A stretch of 64,000 nt of DNA, taken from JBOFGK01 sp051649085. GTDB taxonomy: Bacteria > Bacillota_I > Bacilli_A > UBA3375. Below are positions 51,136 through 60,276 of this stretch, one piece after another. The first letter of the stretch is position 1. Each line of letters opens with the position of its first letter. The position numbers were made by a program, and so were the translations under genes. The stretch covers positions 35,729-99,728 of the forward strand of contig JBOFGK010000003.1 of NCBI GenBank assembly GCA_051649085.1, read 5' to 3'. The notes under the pieces were generated by a model that had not been told where the DNA came from, did no database searches, and saw only the letters and a list, made by a program, of their open reading frames with translations.

Positions 51136-52519
51136 TTTTCTCCTCATGAAGGTTTATTTTAAATAATACTTGTTGACCTTTTTTAGTTAATGATAAATCG
51201 AGTCCATTTAAAAAGGCAATTCTTTTAACCATATATAGTCCTAGTCCATGTCCACCTGTTTGCGAGTTTCTTGAACTATCTAATCTTTTAAACGGTTGGA
51301 ATAATTCATTAATTGATGGTGTATCAATTGGGAAGTCAATATTTTTATTTGTAATTTCAAACTCAGTATCCGTTATTTTAATATTAACTTTTTGATCATC
51401 ACTATATTTTAAAGCATTTTCGATGATGTTTTTTACTAATTGCTCCATCAACCTCTGATCACCCATCATCACAAATTCACCACGATCACTTACATTTATT
51501 TTATAGTCGTCAGTTGAATAAATTGCTCTTAGTAATTTTATTTGGGAAAAAATTATATCATTTACATGTACTTCTTTTTTCGTAATTGAATAACCATCAT
51601 CATCAATTTTAGCTGAAAATAAAATATCTCTAACTAAGTCTTCCATCATTTGTAGAATATCTAAGTTTTCTTTCAAGTAAAAATCACGATCAGCATACAC
51701 TCCAACATTGTCAATCATACACTCTGTTTGCCCCTTTAAGACCATTAGTGGTGTTTTCAACTCATGAGACATTGTTGCCATATGAATTCGACGATTTTTT
51801 TCCATACTTGTCGCACGTTCCACATCATGACTTAAATCATTTAAAACTTTCCGCATACTTTGCCGAACTACATCTAAATTATGGTCTAAATCTCCTAATT
51901 CATCGGTTCGATTAAGTCGTAAATTTGTGTCTAGTTTTAATCTTGCAATATCATTGGTTTTTTTTTGCAACACAAGTAATGGTTTGGCAAAACTTTCTGC
52001 AAAAAAGTAGGAGACAACACTTGAACAAATAATAACTACAATAAACAAGTATTTGATTATTCCAATTAATACTTGAGCGACATCATCACCTTTTCCGAGG
52101 GGAACAACTAAACTCACATTGAACAGGACTGTTGGCAATGGTCTAAATTGTTGTTCACGTGTTTGATAATCTAGTAATGGATTAATCATGCTTTCTTCAA
52201 AAGTTTTTAAAACTGTATTTCTGTCAAAAGAAACCCCATAAACTTGTTTTTCATTACTATTTACATTTTCTAGAACTAAAAATCCTTTGACACTTTCAAG
52301 GATTTCTACATTTTGTTCACTAATTATATGTCCTGTTTCATTTGCATTTTGAATAACTAATGCAAGTGATTTTTCTGCTTCATCTTTTTGATATTTTTGG
52401 TAAATCGTTGGTAAAGCTAATAAAATTATAAGGAAAATAATTAAGAATATTAGCATTCCAGCTAAAAACATCGTCAAATAAGTACGAACAAAAATCGAAC
52501 TTCGTTTTTCCTTATCCAT
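51125..52519 (-). CDS. Sensor histidine kinase
   Basis: This 464-residue membrane kinase has two helices (about 15-40 and 155-180) around an outside sensor domain of some 115 residues, then a HAMP domain, the phospho-acceptor MATMSHELKTPL (His about 251), the N box NIIENALKYS and the G box GGHGLGLYMVKRI. The G1 box is degenerate, as in several Bacillota envelope kinases. The ATG at 52519 overlaps the response regulator stop by eight bases. The signal is unknown; the downstream YdjG/H-like gene suggests membrane stress. Confidence 0.92.
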   Translation of the reverse strand: MDKEKRSSIFVRTYLTMFLAGMLIFLIIFLIILLALPTIYQKYQKDEAEKSLALVIQNANETGHIISEQNVEILESVKGFLVLENVNSNEKQVYGVSFDRNTVLKTFEESMINPLLDYQTREQQFRPLPTVLFNVSLVVPLGKGDDVAQVLIGIIKYLFIVVIICSSVVSYFFAESFAKPLLVLQKKTNDIARLKLDTNLRLNRTDELGDLDHNLDVVRQSMRKVLNDLSHDVERATSMEKNRRIHMATMSHELKTPLMVLKGQTECMIDNVGVYADRDFYLKENLDILQMMEDLVRDILFSAKIDDDGYSITKKEVHVNDIIFSQIKLLRAIYSTDDYKINVSDRGEFVMMGDQRLMEQLVKNIIENALKYSDDQKVNIKITDTEFEITNKNIDFPIDTPSINELFQPFKRLDSSRNSQTGGHGLGLYMVKRIAFLNGLDLSLTKKGQQVLFKINLHEEKNDK

Positions 52520-53165
52520 AGCGATATCCAATTCCCATAACTGTTTTTATTTGAATTCCTTGCAGCTTTTTTCGAATGTTTTTTATATGGGTATCAATGT
52601 TACGCATATCAGCATCATAAGTATAACCCCAAACTTTTTCAAGCATTTGTTCTCTTGATAGAACATGTCCTTCATTTTCGATTAAATACACAAGTAAGTC
52701 ATATTCTTTTACTGTTAAATCAATTAGGTTTCCGTTATGAAATACTTCACGTGAATTTAAGACAATTCGAAGTTCATCACGAATTATTTCATCGTGAATT
52801 TTCTTATTAGTTTTTAATAGAGCCGTCACTCTTTTTTGAAAAATCTTAAATGAAAATGGCTTTGAAATATAATCATTTGCTCCAATATCAAAACCATGAA
52901 CTTCATCTTCTTCTTCTCCAAGTGCTGTTAACAGCATTATTGGGATTTCCGTATCTTTAGATCTAATTAGTTTAACAAATTGATGTCCATCCATATTCGG
53001 CATCATTACATCAGTAATTACTAAATCAAATGTTTCTTGCATGTAAAGTTCATATCCTTCAACTCCATTATTAGCACAAAATACTGTATAACCATTCGAT
53101 TTTAAAACTTCACTTATAAGTTGTTGTAAACTTGTTTCATCTTCGACAACTAAAATTTTAATCAT
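52512..53165 (-). CDS. OmpR-family response regulator
   Basis: This 217-residue regulator has a receiver domain with phospho-acceptor D52 (VITDVMMPNMDG), the K in SKPF, and a winged-helix DNA-binding domain (about 120-217). GGAG precedes the ATG and an extended -10 promoter (TGCTATAAT) lies at 53252-53260. It is the first gene of an operon with the kinase and the zinc-ribbon membrane proteins, which it probably controls. Confidence 0.95.
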   Translation of the reverse strand: MIKILVVEDETSLQQLISEVLKSNGYTVFCANNGVEGYELYMQETFDLVITDVMMPNMDGHQFVKLIRSKDTEIPIMLLTALGEEEDEVHGFDIGANDYISKPFSFKIFQKRVTALLKTNKKIHDEIIRDELRIVLNSREVFHNGNLIDLTVKEYDLLVYLIENEGHVLSREQMLEKVWGYTYDADMRNIDTHIKNIRKKLQGIQIKTVMGIGYRYG

Positions 53166-53251
53166 AATTTCTCCTTGTTTAACTTAATATTTATCCACAA
53201 ATCTTTTCAACTTTCCCTAGATTAATCTTCATTTTTACTGAAGCTACTTTG

Positions 53252-53260
53252 ATTATAGCA
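53252..53260 (-). promoter_or_regulatory. Extended -10 promoter of the two-component operon
   Basis: TGCTATAAT is read on the minus strand, about 90 bases before the regulator gene. A small CTTCA/TGAAG hairpin lies in the leader. Confidence 0.68.
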
Positions 53261-53296
53261 TTTTATTATTACAATTTCCTTCTTTTAATTTCTTTA

Positions 53297-53926
53297 CTAC
53301 TCATTTGTTTCGATTAAAAGTAATTTACCGTCTGTGAATTCAATAATTCCAACCTTATTTTCCAATAATTCATTACTTATGCATAGTGAATCATTCACCT
53401 GTAAGTTATAATTATCTAATTGATATTTAAAGCCTGAAAGATTTAAGCCTGAAACATTTTGGATTGCAAACATTGAAAAAAACTGATACGAACTTTTGAG
53501 CATTGTTTTTCCAGGGTTTAAACAACTAATTCGACAATATTTATTTAAAAAAATCATATCAGACTTTATTTGCTTGATATTTGCTAAAAGATGATCAAGT
53601 CGGTTTAAGCTTGCAAACCCTACAATATACATTTTATTTATTTGCTTTCCAAACTCCTTACGACAAACATTCAGAGCTACTTCAAAATCCGTTTCATCTT
53701 TAATTGGATTCAATTTAATAATTTTTGTCTTATCTATTTTTTCTTTTTCAAGTAATGAAAAGTTGGCTGAATCACCATCTCCAATCAAAAAATCATAAGT
53801 TAATTTTTCGTTTAACAATGCTGTTACTCCACCATCAACTGCAATAACTTTTTTAATTTCTAAGTCATTTATCAAAGTTTTTAATTCTAAGTCACATTTA
53901 CCGCCAAGAACTAGTAAAATATTCAT
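53297..53926 (-). CDS. thiN: Thiamine pyrophosphokinase
   Basis: This 209-residue enzyme transfers pyrophosphate from ATP to thiamine. Landmarks are IAVDGGVTALL, FLIGDGDSA, the Mg-binding DETDFEVAL and the C-terminal beta domain. Presence of this gene suggests thiamine salvage. It is the last gene of the rsmB-rlmN-prpC-prkC-rsgA-rpe-thiN cluster, starting with an ATGA overlap with rpe. Confidence 0.93.
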   Translation of the reverse strand: MNILLVLGGKCDLELKTLINDLEIKKVIAVDGGVTALLNEKLTYDFLIGDGDSANFSLLEKEKIDKTKIIKLNPIKDETDFEVALNVCRKEFGKQINKMYIVGFASLNRLDHLLANIKQIKSDMIFLNKYCRISCLNPGKTMLKSSYQFFSMFAIQNVSGLNLSGFKYQLDNYNLQVNDSLCISNELLENKVGIIEFTDGKLLLIETNE

Positions 53927-54567
53927 CGTAAACTATCAATTGCACTTTGTAAGTTTTGTTTGAAAATATATGAACCAGCAACAAGTACATCACATCCAAC
54001 ATCTGTACACATTTTACCTGTTTCATTTGTAATTCCACCATCGACTTCAATTAAATAAGTTAAATTATTAGTACTTCGGTAGTCGTCTAAAAACTTAATT
54101 TTATCGATAGCGCTTGGTAAAAACGCTTGACCACCAGCACCTGGTTCAACAGACATTATTAATACAAGATCAAGTTCTGTTAAATATTTTTCAAGCTCTC
54201 TTACATCAGTATGTGGTTTAATTGACAATCCTGCTTTAATATTATTTTCTTTCAATAATTTGATTAATGGTAAAATTTCAGTCTCCTCAACTGCTTCAAG
54301 ATGAAAAGTAATATTATCTACAATCCCAATCAATTGCTCGATTTGACGTTTAGGTGTAATTGTCATCAAGTGAACATCAAGTATTTGTTCACTACTGATA
54401 GCAATATTTTTAATTAAATCTGGTCCAAAAGTAATGTTGGGCACAAATGCTCCATCCATTATATCTAAATGTAACCACTCTGCATCCGTTTCGTTTAATT
54501 TTTTTATTTCACTTTCAACATTTAAAAAATCGCACGCTAATAGCGATGGTGATATGACTGTACTCAT
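53923..54567 (-). CDS. rpe: Ribulose-phosphate 3-epimerase
   Basis: This 214-residue TIM-barrel enzyme interconverts ribulose-5-phosphate and xylulose-5-phosphate. It has SPSLLACDF, LHLDIMDGAFVPNITFG, MSVEPGAGGQAF and EVDGGI with the catalytic aspartates. It overlaps rsgA by four bases. With RpiB it supports the non-oxidative pentose pathway. Confidence 0.96.
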   Translation of the reverse strand: MSTVISPSLLACDFLNVESEIKKLNETDAEWLHLDIMDGAFVPNITFGPDLIKNIAISSEQILDVHLMTITPKRQIEQLIGIVDNITFHLEAVEETEILPLIKLLKENNIKAGLSIKPHTDVRELEKYLTELDLVLIMSVEPGAGGQAFLPSAIDKIKFLDDYRSTNNLTYLIEVDGGITNETGKMCTDVGCDVLVAGSYIFKQNLQSAIDSLR

Positions 54568-55430
54568 TTTCTCTCCCTAGATTCTGTTATTAATTTGACA
54601 TAATTTTCATACCGCAGCTGTGGAATTTTTCCTTCTTCAACTGCTTCTTTAACCGTACATTTAGGTTCACTGACATGATAACATGTTGAGAATTTACAAC
54701 TATGTGCATATTGGTGAAAATCAAAATATAAATCGCGAATTTCAGCTGCTGCTAATGGAATATCAAGCGCAGAAAATCCTGGTGTATCGATAATTACACT
54801 ATCTAAATACTTATAAAATGTTACTTCACGAGTTGTATGTTTTCCTCGGTTTAATGCTTTGGAAATTTCCTGTGTTTTGAGTTCTAAATCTGGAATGAGC
54901 CTATTAATTAATGTACTTTTACCTACACCAGTCTGACCTGTAATAACGTATTTATCCTTTTGAAAAAGTTGATTAATAATTGTAATATCTTCATCAAAAC
55001 CTTGCCAAAATATTTTCTCAAAACAATTATTATAATAGTCTAATTGCTGACTAAGTTCTGTTTTTTCTTCGTCTGTAAGCAAATCTGTTTTAGTAACGAT
55101 TAAAGTTGATTCCAATTTATTAGCATTCATTACAAGTAGCATTCGATCAAGTAAGCCAAAATTCATAGCTGGTTCTTTAGCAGAAAAGACTAAAATTGCA
55201 TTATGAACATTCGCAAGTGGAGGTCGAATTAGCATATTTGTTCGAGGTAAAACCTCAATTATATAATCATCATTTTCTGCTAATCTAACATAATCACCAG
55301 TATAAATCCGCTCTTTTTTTAATTTAAGTTTAGTTGAACCATTACATGCAACAATTTGATCATTTATTTCAACATAAAACAAATTTGCAATTGCCCTAAC
55401 TACTACTCCATCTCTTTGATCTTTATTCAC
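54564..55430 (-). CDS. rsgA: Ribosome small-subunit-dependent GTPase A
   Basis: This 288-residue GTPase helps late 30S assembly. It shows the N-terminal OB fold (1-65), the circularly permuted G motifs (TKTD before GQTGVGKSTLIN, then DTPGF) and the C-terminal zinc site with Cys and His residues (CKFSTCYHVSEPKC). GGTGG lies before the ATG at 55430. It follows prkC in the usual Bacillota order. Confidence 0.96.
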   Translation of the reverse strand: MNKDQRDGVVVRAIANLFYVEINDQIVACNGSTKLKLKKERIYTGDYVRLAENDDYIIEVLPRTNMLIRPPLANVHNAILVFSAKEPAMNFGLLDRMLLVMNANKLESTLIVTKTDLLTDEEKTELSQQLDYYNNCFEKIFWQGFDEDITIINQLFQKDKYVITGQTGVGKSTLINRLIPDLELKTQEISKALNRGKHTTREVTFYKYLDSVIIDTPGFSALDIPLAAAEIRDLYFDFHQYAHSCKFSTCYHVSEPKCTVKEAVEEGKIPQLRYENYVKLITESRERK

Positions 55431-55462
55431 AAGTTACCACCTTTTTCTAATTTTTAAGCTAA

Positions 55463-57226
55463 TTAATTTGTCCCATTTGGAGGTGTTCCAGTTGAAGAAC
55501 CTCCACCTGGGGGTTGTGTTGAACCACCAGTACCTCCATTATTATCTGTTGGTGGAGTTGGCGGCGGTGTAACTGGACATTTTCCTGTTGAAACGCTAAT
55601 TGTGATTGAATCACCTTTGGATACAGTGCTTCCATATGTTGGATTTTGCTCGAAAATTTTATCTTTTCCAACTGTATCGAAACATTTATCAGTTTTTTTA
55701 ATCGAAATTTGATTTTCTTGCCCAAACTTTTGAGCTACGGTCCAATCAAGTCCAATGAAATTTGGTACATCAATAAAACTAATTCCGTTACTTACTTCAA
55801 ATTCAAAAGTATCGCCCTTTTTAACTGTACTTCCAGCTTCTGGTGTTTGACTTAAAATTGTTCCTTCCGCTTCTGAGCTTTCGACACTACTAACTTTAAC
55901 AATGTATCCATCTTTTTCTAATTGAGCTTGAACTGTTGTAATTAGTTGGCCACTAAAATCTGTTGCATTTGAAGTTGGTGGTCCTGTTGAAACAACTATT
56001 GTTATTTTTTGTTCTTTAGGATTTTTAATTACGTCTTCTGCACTTGGTGTTGTCGATATAATTTTATCTTTTTCAATTTTTTCATGTGGTTCTTTTTTAA
56101 TTGTAATATTTTTTTCGTCAATTTCAATTGCTACTAGACTTTGTCTCGCACTTTCTTCTGTCATATTTACTAGATCAGGCATTACAACTTCTTCTTTTGA
56201 TAACTGAATAAAAGTTAGACTTCCAATTAGAATAACAAGTAGTCCTAGTACTCCTAAAATAATCATTTTTTTCTGATTTTTTGATTTAGAATTGTCTTGT
56301 TCTTTTAATTTTGAATAAGTAATATTTTCTGTAAAATTAATTGTTTTTTCTAATTCTTCATTTTCGAATAAGTCATTTACAAATTCTAATTTTTTGGCAT
56401 TTACATTTTCTTCTTTATATAAATTATCAATATCGTTAATCATATCTGCACAACACTTATATCGATTATCTAATCTTTTCGCTGTTGCTTTAATAACAAT
56501 ATTTTCTAGAAATTGAGGTACATCAGTTCTTGCCATTCGAATTGAAGGTAATGGCTGATTTAATTGTTTAAGCATAATTACAGCTGGTTTTTCACCTGTA
56601 AATGGAGCAGTCCCTGTCAATAATTCAAACATTAAGATTCCGACTGAATAAATATCTGTTTGTTTATTAACATTTCCACGATTTAACGTTTCGGGTGATA
56701 CATATTGGGGAGTACCCATTAATGACTGTGTTCGAGTGACGTCATCGGCAATTATATCTGCAATTCCAAAATCAGTTATTTTTATTTTTTTATTGCTATT
56801 AATTAAAATATTTTGACCTTTAATATCTTTGTGAATTACACCTTGTTCGTGCGCATGATCAAGTCCAACTAAAATTTGTTTTGTAATATCAAGCACTTCC
56901 GATATTTGAATTTTACTACTTATTTTTAAGTAGTCTTTTAATGTCATTCCTTCAACATATTCTTGGGCAATATAGTGGAGCTCGTTCTCATCTTCTCCTA
57001 TTTCATAAATTTTAATGATATGCTCATCATCCAATAAGCTTATCGCTTGTGCTTCTCGGCGAAAATGACGAATTTTCTGTTCCGTAACTAAATCTGGTTT
57101 TAATATTTTTAATGAAACATCAAATTCTTGTATCATATCATATGCCAAATATACTTTTGCAGTCCCACCTTCACCAATTAAATCAATTATCTTATAACGA
57201 TTGGCTATTATTTGTTGTTTTTCCAT
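55463..57226 (-). CDS. prkC: Serine/threonine kinase with three PASTA domains
   Basis: This 587-residue membrane kinase senses cell-wall fragments. The kinase domain (1-270) has GEGGTAKVY, K40, catalytic HKD (132-134), DFG (152-154) and GTPQYVSPE. The catalytic loop reads HKDIKGQN where HRDIKPQN is usual. A membrane helix spans 321-341, followed by three PASTA domains (about 347-415, 417-485, 487-555) and a Pro/Gly-rich outside tail of 30 residues. It overlaps prpC, its phosphatase, by one base. Confidence 0.95.
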   Translation of the reverse strand: MEKQQIIANRYKIIDLIGEGGTAKVYLAYDMIQEFDVSLKILKPDLVTEQKIRHFRREAQAISLLDDEHIIKIYEIGEDENELHYIAQEYVEGMTLKDYLKISSKIQISEVLDITKQILVGLDHAHEQGVIHKDIKGQNILINSNKKIKITDFGIADIIADDVTRTQSLMGTPQYVSPETLNRGNVNKQTDIYSVGILMFELLTGTAPFTGEKPAVIMLKQLNQPLPSIRMARTDVPQFLENIVIKATAKRLDNRYKCCADMINDIDNLYKEENVNAKKLEFVNDLFENEELEKTINFTENITYSKLKEQDNSKSKNQKKMIILGVLGLLVILIGSLTFIQLSKEEVVMPDLVNMTEESARQSLVAIEIDEKNITIKKEPHEKIEKDKIISTTPSAEDVIKNPKEQKITIVVSTGPPTSNATDFSGQLITTVQAQLEKDGYIVKVSSVESSEAEGTILSQTPEAGSTVKKGDTFEFEVSNGISFIDVPNFIGLDWTVAQKFGQENQISIKKTDKCFDTVGKDKIFEQNPTYGSTVSKGDSITISVSTGKCPVTPPPTPPTDNNGGTGGSTQPPGGGSSTGTPPNGTN

Positions 57227-57957
57227 TACTCATCTCCTTGCTCAACAATTATAAATGTAATATTATCTTTACCTTCTTGTTTCAAACTATAGTCTAATAA
57301 TTGATCAGCTTTTTCTATAATATCTGCATCTAAATCTAAATACTGTTTAATCGCTTGATCACTAGAAACTTCTGTTAATCCGTCTGAACAAATTAAAAAG
57401 CAATAGCCTTTTGGTAATTTTAGTTCCTTAATCTCAATTGTTAAATTTCTCGTTGTCCCTAAAGCTTGTATCAAAATATTACTATAATTACTTTGATCTT
57501 TATTTTCAGCTTTTAATGTTCCATTATCAATTAACATTTGTGTTAATGTATGGTCTTTAGTTATTTGTACTATCTCATTAGCTGATTTATAGTAAATTCG
57601 ACTGTCACCAACATGTCCTGTATAGGCTTTAGCCTCAGCAATAATTATTAATGAAATTGTAGTTCCCATATTTTGATATTCTTCCCGAAAAAGTGAATTT
57701 GTATAAATTTTCTCATTAGCCATTGCTATTACATCTTTAATGTATTTTCGATAATCGATTTTTTTATCAATTTGTCGAAAGCTATTTTCTAGTAGCACAC
57801 AGACAATTTTGGATGCAACTTCTCCAGCGTTGTGACCACCCATTCCATCAGCAACCGCAAGTAACTTATGTCCTAACTTATTTTCAACAATTATAAATCG
57901 ATCTTCGTTGTTTTCACGTACACGGCCAATGTCTGTGCGTCCAACTGTTTTGATCAT
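57226..57957 (-). CDS. prpC: PP2C-type protein phosphatase
   Basis: This 243-residue metal-dependent phosphatase reverses PrkC phosphorylation. Motifs present are RENNEDRF, VADGMGGHNAGE, GHVGDSRIYY, ICSDGLTE and KDNITFIIV, with all metal-binding aspartates. It overlaps rlmN by four bases and prkC by one. Confidence 0.96.
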   Translation of the reverse strand: MIKTVGRTDIGRVRENNEDRFIIVENKLGHKLLAVADGMGGHNAGEVASKIVCVLLENSFRQIDKKIDYRKYIKDVIAMANEKIYTNSLFREEYQNMGTTISLIIIAEAKAYTGHVGDSRIYYKSANEIVQITKDHTLTQMLIDNGTLKAENKDQSNYSNILIQALGTTRNLTIEIKELKLPKGYCFLICSDGLTEVSSDQAIKQYLDLDADIIEKADQLLDYSLKQEGKDNITFIIVEQGDE

Positions 57958-58997
57958 TTTTGAACCTCTTTTAAAACTTTATTTCGTAATTGTCCACAAG
58001 CTCCATCAATTTTTTGTCCTTTTGAATAGCGAATCGTTGCACGGACCTTTTTACTAACTAACACATCTAAAAAAGTTTTTAAAACTTCATCATTTGAAGA
58101 CTTAAAGTCATTTTCATCTACATTGTTATATGGGATTAAATTTATATGGCAATCAATATCTCGCACAAGTCGTACAAGCGCTTGTGCGTCAGCAACTGAA
58201 TCATTAACACCTGCTAACATCACATATTCAAATGTTACTTGTCGATTTGTTTTCCATTGATATTCTTCAACGGCATCAAGTAAGTCATCAATTGGATATT
58301 TACGATTGATTGGCATAATATCACTACGAATTTCGTCAATTGCTGAATGTAAACTAATTGCAAGATTTACTTGCTTATCATAGTTCGCAAATTCTAATAT
58401 TTTGGGAACTAAACCACTTGTCGAAACAGTCATGTGTCTTGCACCAATTTTCAAACCATTTTGATCATTTAAAATATCTAAAAACTTAATTACATTATCA
58501 TAGTTTTCAAATGGTTCTCCAATTCCCATTACAACAATATGGCTGACACGTAACTTATGCTTTAATAACTGTCTTTGAAAATGGACTACTTGAGCTACAA
58601 TTTCACCTGTTTCTAAATTTCTTTTCAATCCATTCAGATGAGAAGCACAAAATTTACAACCAATTCGACAACCAACTTGAGTTGTCACACAAACAGAATA
58701 TCCATAATTGTGATTCATTAAAACAGCTTCTACTGCTTCTTTATCACTCAATTCAATTACTGCTTTTTGTGTAAAGTCTGTGTCAATTTGTTCCTCAATT
58801 ATTTCATAATTATGTATAACGAAATGTGCTTCAATTATTGCTAAATCTTTTTTCGAAATATTTGTCATTTCTGAAAATTGCTGTACACAATTAACATATA
58901 ACCAATTCCACACTTGTTTTGCTCTAAATTTTGGAATTCCAAATTTAGTAAATTCATCGCTTAATTCTTCATAAGTGAAATTATATATATTAAACAT
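57954..58997 (-). CDS. rlmN: 23S rRNA/tRNA adenine C2-methyltransferase RlmN
   Basis: This 347-residue radical SAM enzyme methylates A2503 of 23S rRNA and A37 of some tRNAs. The cluster motif CRIGCKFC is at 110-117, and the second methyl-carrying cysteine is in GACGQL near 337. The segment after the cluster, ASHLNGLKRNL, differs from the common ATGQxGFxRNL but keeps the KRNL. It overlaps rsmB by eight bases. Confidence 0.95.
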   Translation of the reverse strand: MFNIYNFTYEELSDEFTKFGIPKFRAKQVWNWLYVNCVQQFSEMTNISKKDLAIIEAHFVIHNYEIIEEQIDTDFTQKAVIELSDKEAVEAVLMNHNYGYSVCVTTQVGCRIGCKFCASHLNGLKRNLETGEIVAQVVHFQRQLLKHKLRVSHIVVMGIGEPFENYDNVIKFLDILNDQNGLKIGARHMTVSTSGLVPKILEFANYDKQVNLAISLHSAIDEIRSDIMPINRKYPIDDLLDAVEEYQWKTNRQVTFEYVMLAGVNDSVADAQALVRLVRDIDCHINLIPYNNVDENDFKSSNDEVLKTFLDVLVSKKVRATIRYSKGQKIDGACGQLRNKVLKEVQK

Positions 58998-60228
58998 TTT
59001 TCTCCAATACTGCGATATAAAAACCGCTACTAGCTTTTTCGAACGGCATCAATGTTCGTTCATAAATCAGCTGTAAACTTGAATTTTCCTCAAGTATTTT
59101 TTTTATTTGTTGTTCATTTTCTACTTTATTAAGAGTACATGTTGAATAAATTAACTTGCCACCTTTTTTCACAAATTTAATTCCTGAATGTAAAATTTCT
59201 AATTGTGTTTCAACTAATTTATCAACATCAGCTTTAGTGTGATTATATTTAATTTCCGGCTTTGTATTAATGACACCCCAACCACTACACGGCGCATCAA
59301 TAAGCACTTTATCAAATAAATCAGGCAAAGCTTTTGTGCTTAAGCTTTCTCTTAAAAGCTCAAAATCAGTTGCGTCTGCACAAATCACTTCAACATTTTC
59401 TAGGTTGTTTTCTTTAATTCGTTCCACTAACTTTCGAGCACGTACATCATGTAGTTCATTTGCAACTACCGATTTGGCAGTTTCTGCAATTTGTAATGTT
59501 TTTGAACCTGGAGCCGCACATAAATCTAAAATCACTTCTGTACTCTGAGCCGCAACTGTCGTTCCAACTAGATATGAACCAAAATCTTGAATTGTACAAT
59601 GTTTATTGACAAAATCTGGATGTTTGACAATGTTTTTACCAATAAATTCATACAATTTTTCATTTTCAGTTACCAATTTAAAATCACTTGGATTTGAAAA
59701 TTCAGTAAGTTTACGGACATAAACTTTTTTCCGTTCATGTGAAGCAATTAAAATTTGTTCAAATTCTTCAGGATATTGTGCTATTAAACTTGATACTATC
59801 CATTTTGGAAATGAGTATTTAATTGCTAAATTTTTTTCGACATTCGTAAAAGTTGGTTCACGATTTATTATTTCATCGGTTATTTGTCCTAGTAAATATG
59901 TTACGTATTTGAAATCTCCATAATTTACTTTTTTTGTAAGTTCAATAATCTCATTTTTGGTTGCATAATTCGGAATACTATTTACATAGCGATATTCGAA
60001 AATTGCCATTTTAAGCAAAGTTCTCACTTTTAAGTTTAATTTATCACGTGTAATCTCATTAATTATATAATCTAAATATAAATCATATTCAATTATTCCG
60101 TATATAATATACGAATAAAGAGCTTGAGCTTTTTCATCTGCTTCAAGTTCTTTTAATTTTAGATTCAAAAATGTTTGATTCTTGTAATAATCCAATAAAA
60201 GATTATATATTATTCGTCGCTTCATCAT
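58990..60228 (-). CDS. rsmB: 16S rRNA m5C967 methyltransferase
   Basis: This 412-residue enzyme has a NusB-like RNA-binding N-terminus (about 1-130) and a SAM-dependent methyltransferase domain with LCAAPGSKTLQIAE, the catalytic DAPCSG and IYSTCTLN cysteines. The usual def-fmt-priA genes are not upstream; ftsZ is, behind a hairpin. AGGCGG precedes two adjacent ATG codons. Confidence 0.94.
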   Translation of the reverse strand: MMKRRIIYNLLLDYYKNQTFLNLKLKELEADEKAQALYSYIIYGIIEYDLYLDYIINEITRDKLNLKVRTLLKMAIFEYRYVNSIPNYATKNEIIELTKKVNYGDFKYVTYLLGQITDEIINREPTFTNVEKNLAIKYSFPKWIVSSLIAQYPEEFEQILIASHERKKVYVRKLTEFSNPSDFKLVTENEKLYEFIGKNIVKHPDFVNKHCTIQDFGSYLVGTTVAAQSTEVILDLCAAPGSKTLQIAETAKSVVANELHDVRARKLVERIKENNLENVEVICADATDFELLRESLSTKALPDLFDKVLIDAPCSGWGVINTKPEIKYNHTKADVDKLVETQLEILHSGIKFVKKGGKLIYSTCTLNKVENEQQIKKILEENSSLQLIYERTLMPFEKASSGFYIAVLEKNV

Positions 60229-60249
60229 CCGCCTTATTAATATAGAAAA

Positions 60250-60270
60250 GTAAGTTGGACCCCAACTTAC
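60250..60270 (-). terminator. Hairpin after ftsZ
   Basis: GTAAGTTGG and CCAACTTAC form a nine-base stem with a three-base loop; on the minus strand TTTTC follows. It is a short T-run, so readthrough into rsmB is likely. Confidence 0.75.
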
Positions 60271-60276
60271 CTATTC

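Noticed and set aside
55459..55725. 88-codon minus-strand frame inside prkC
   Set aside because: It is a shifted-frame shadow of the PASTA and Pro/Gly-rich coding sequence, with no ribosome site.
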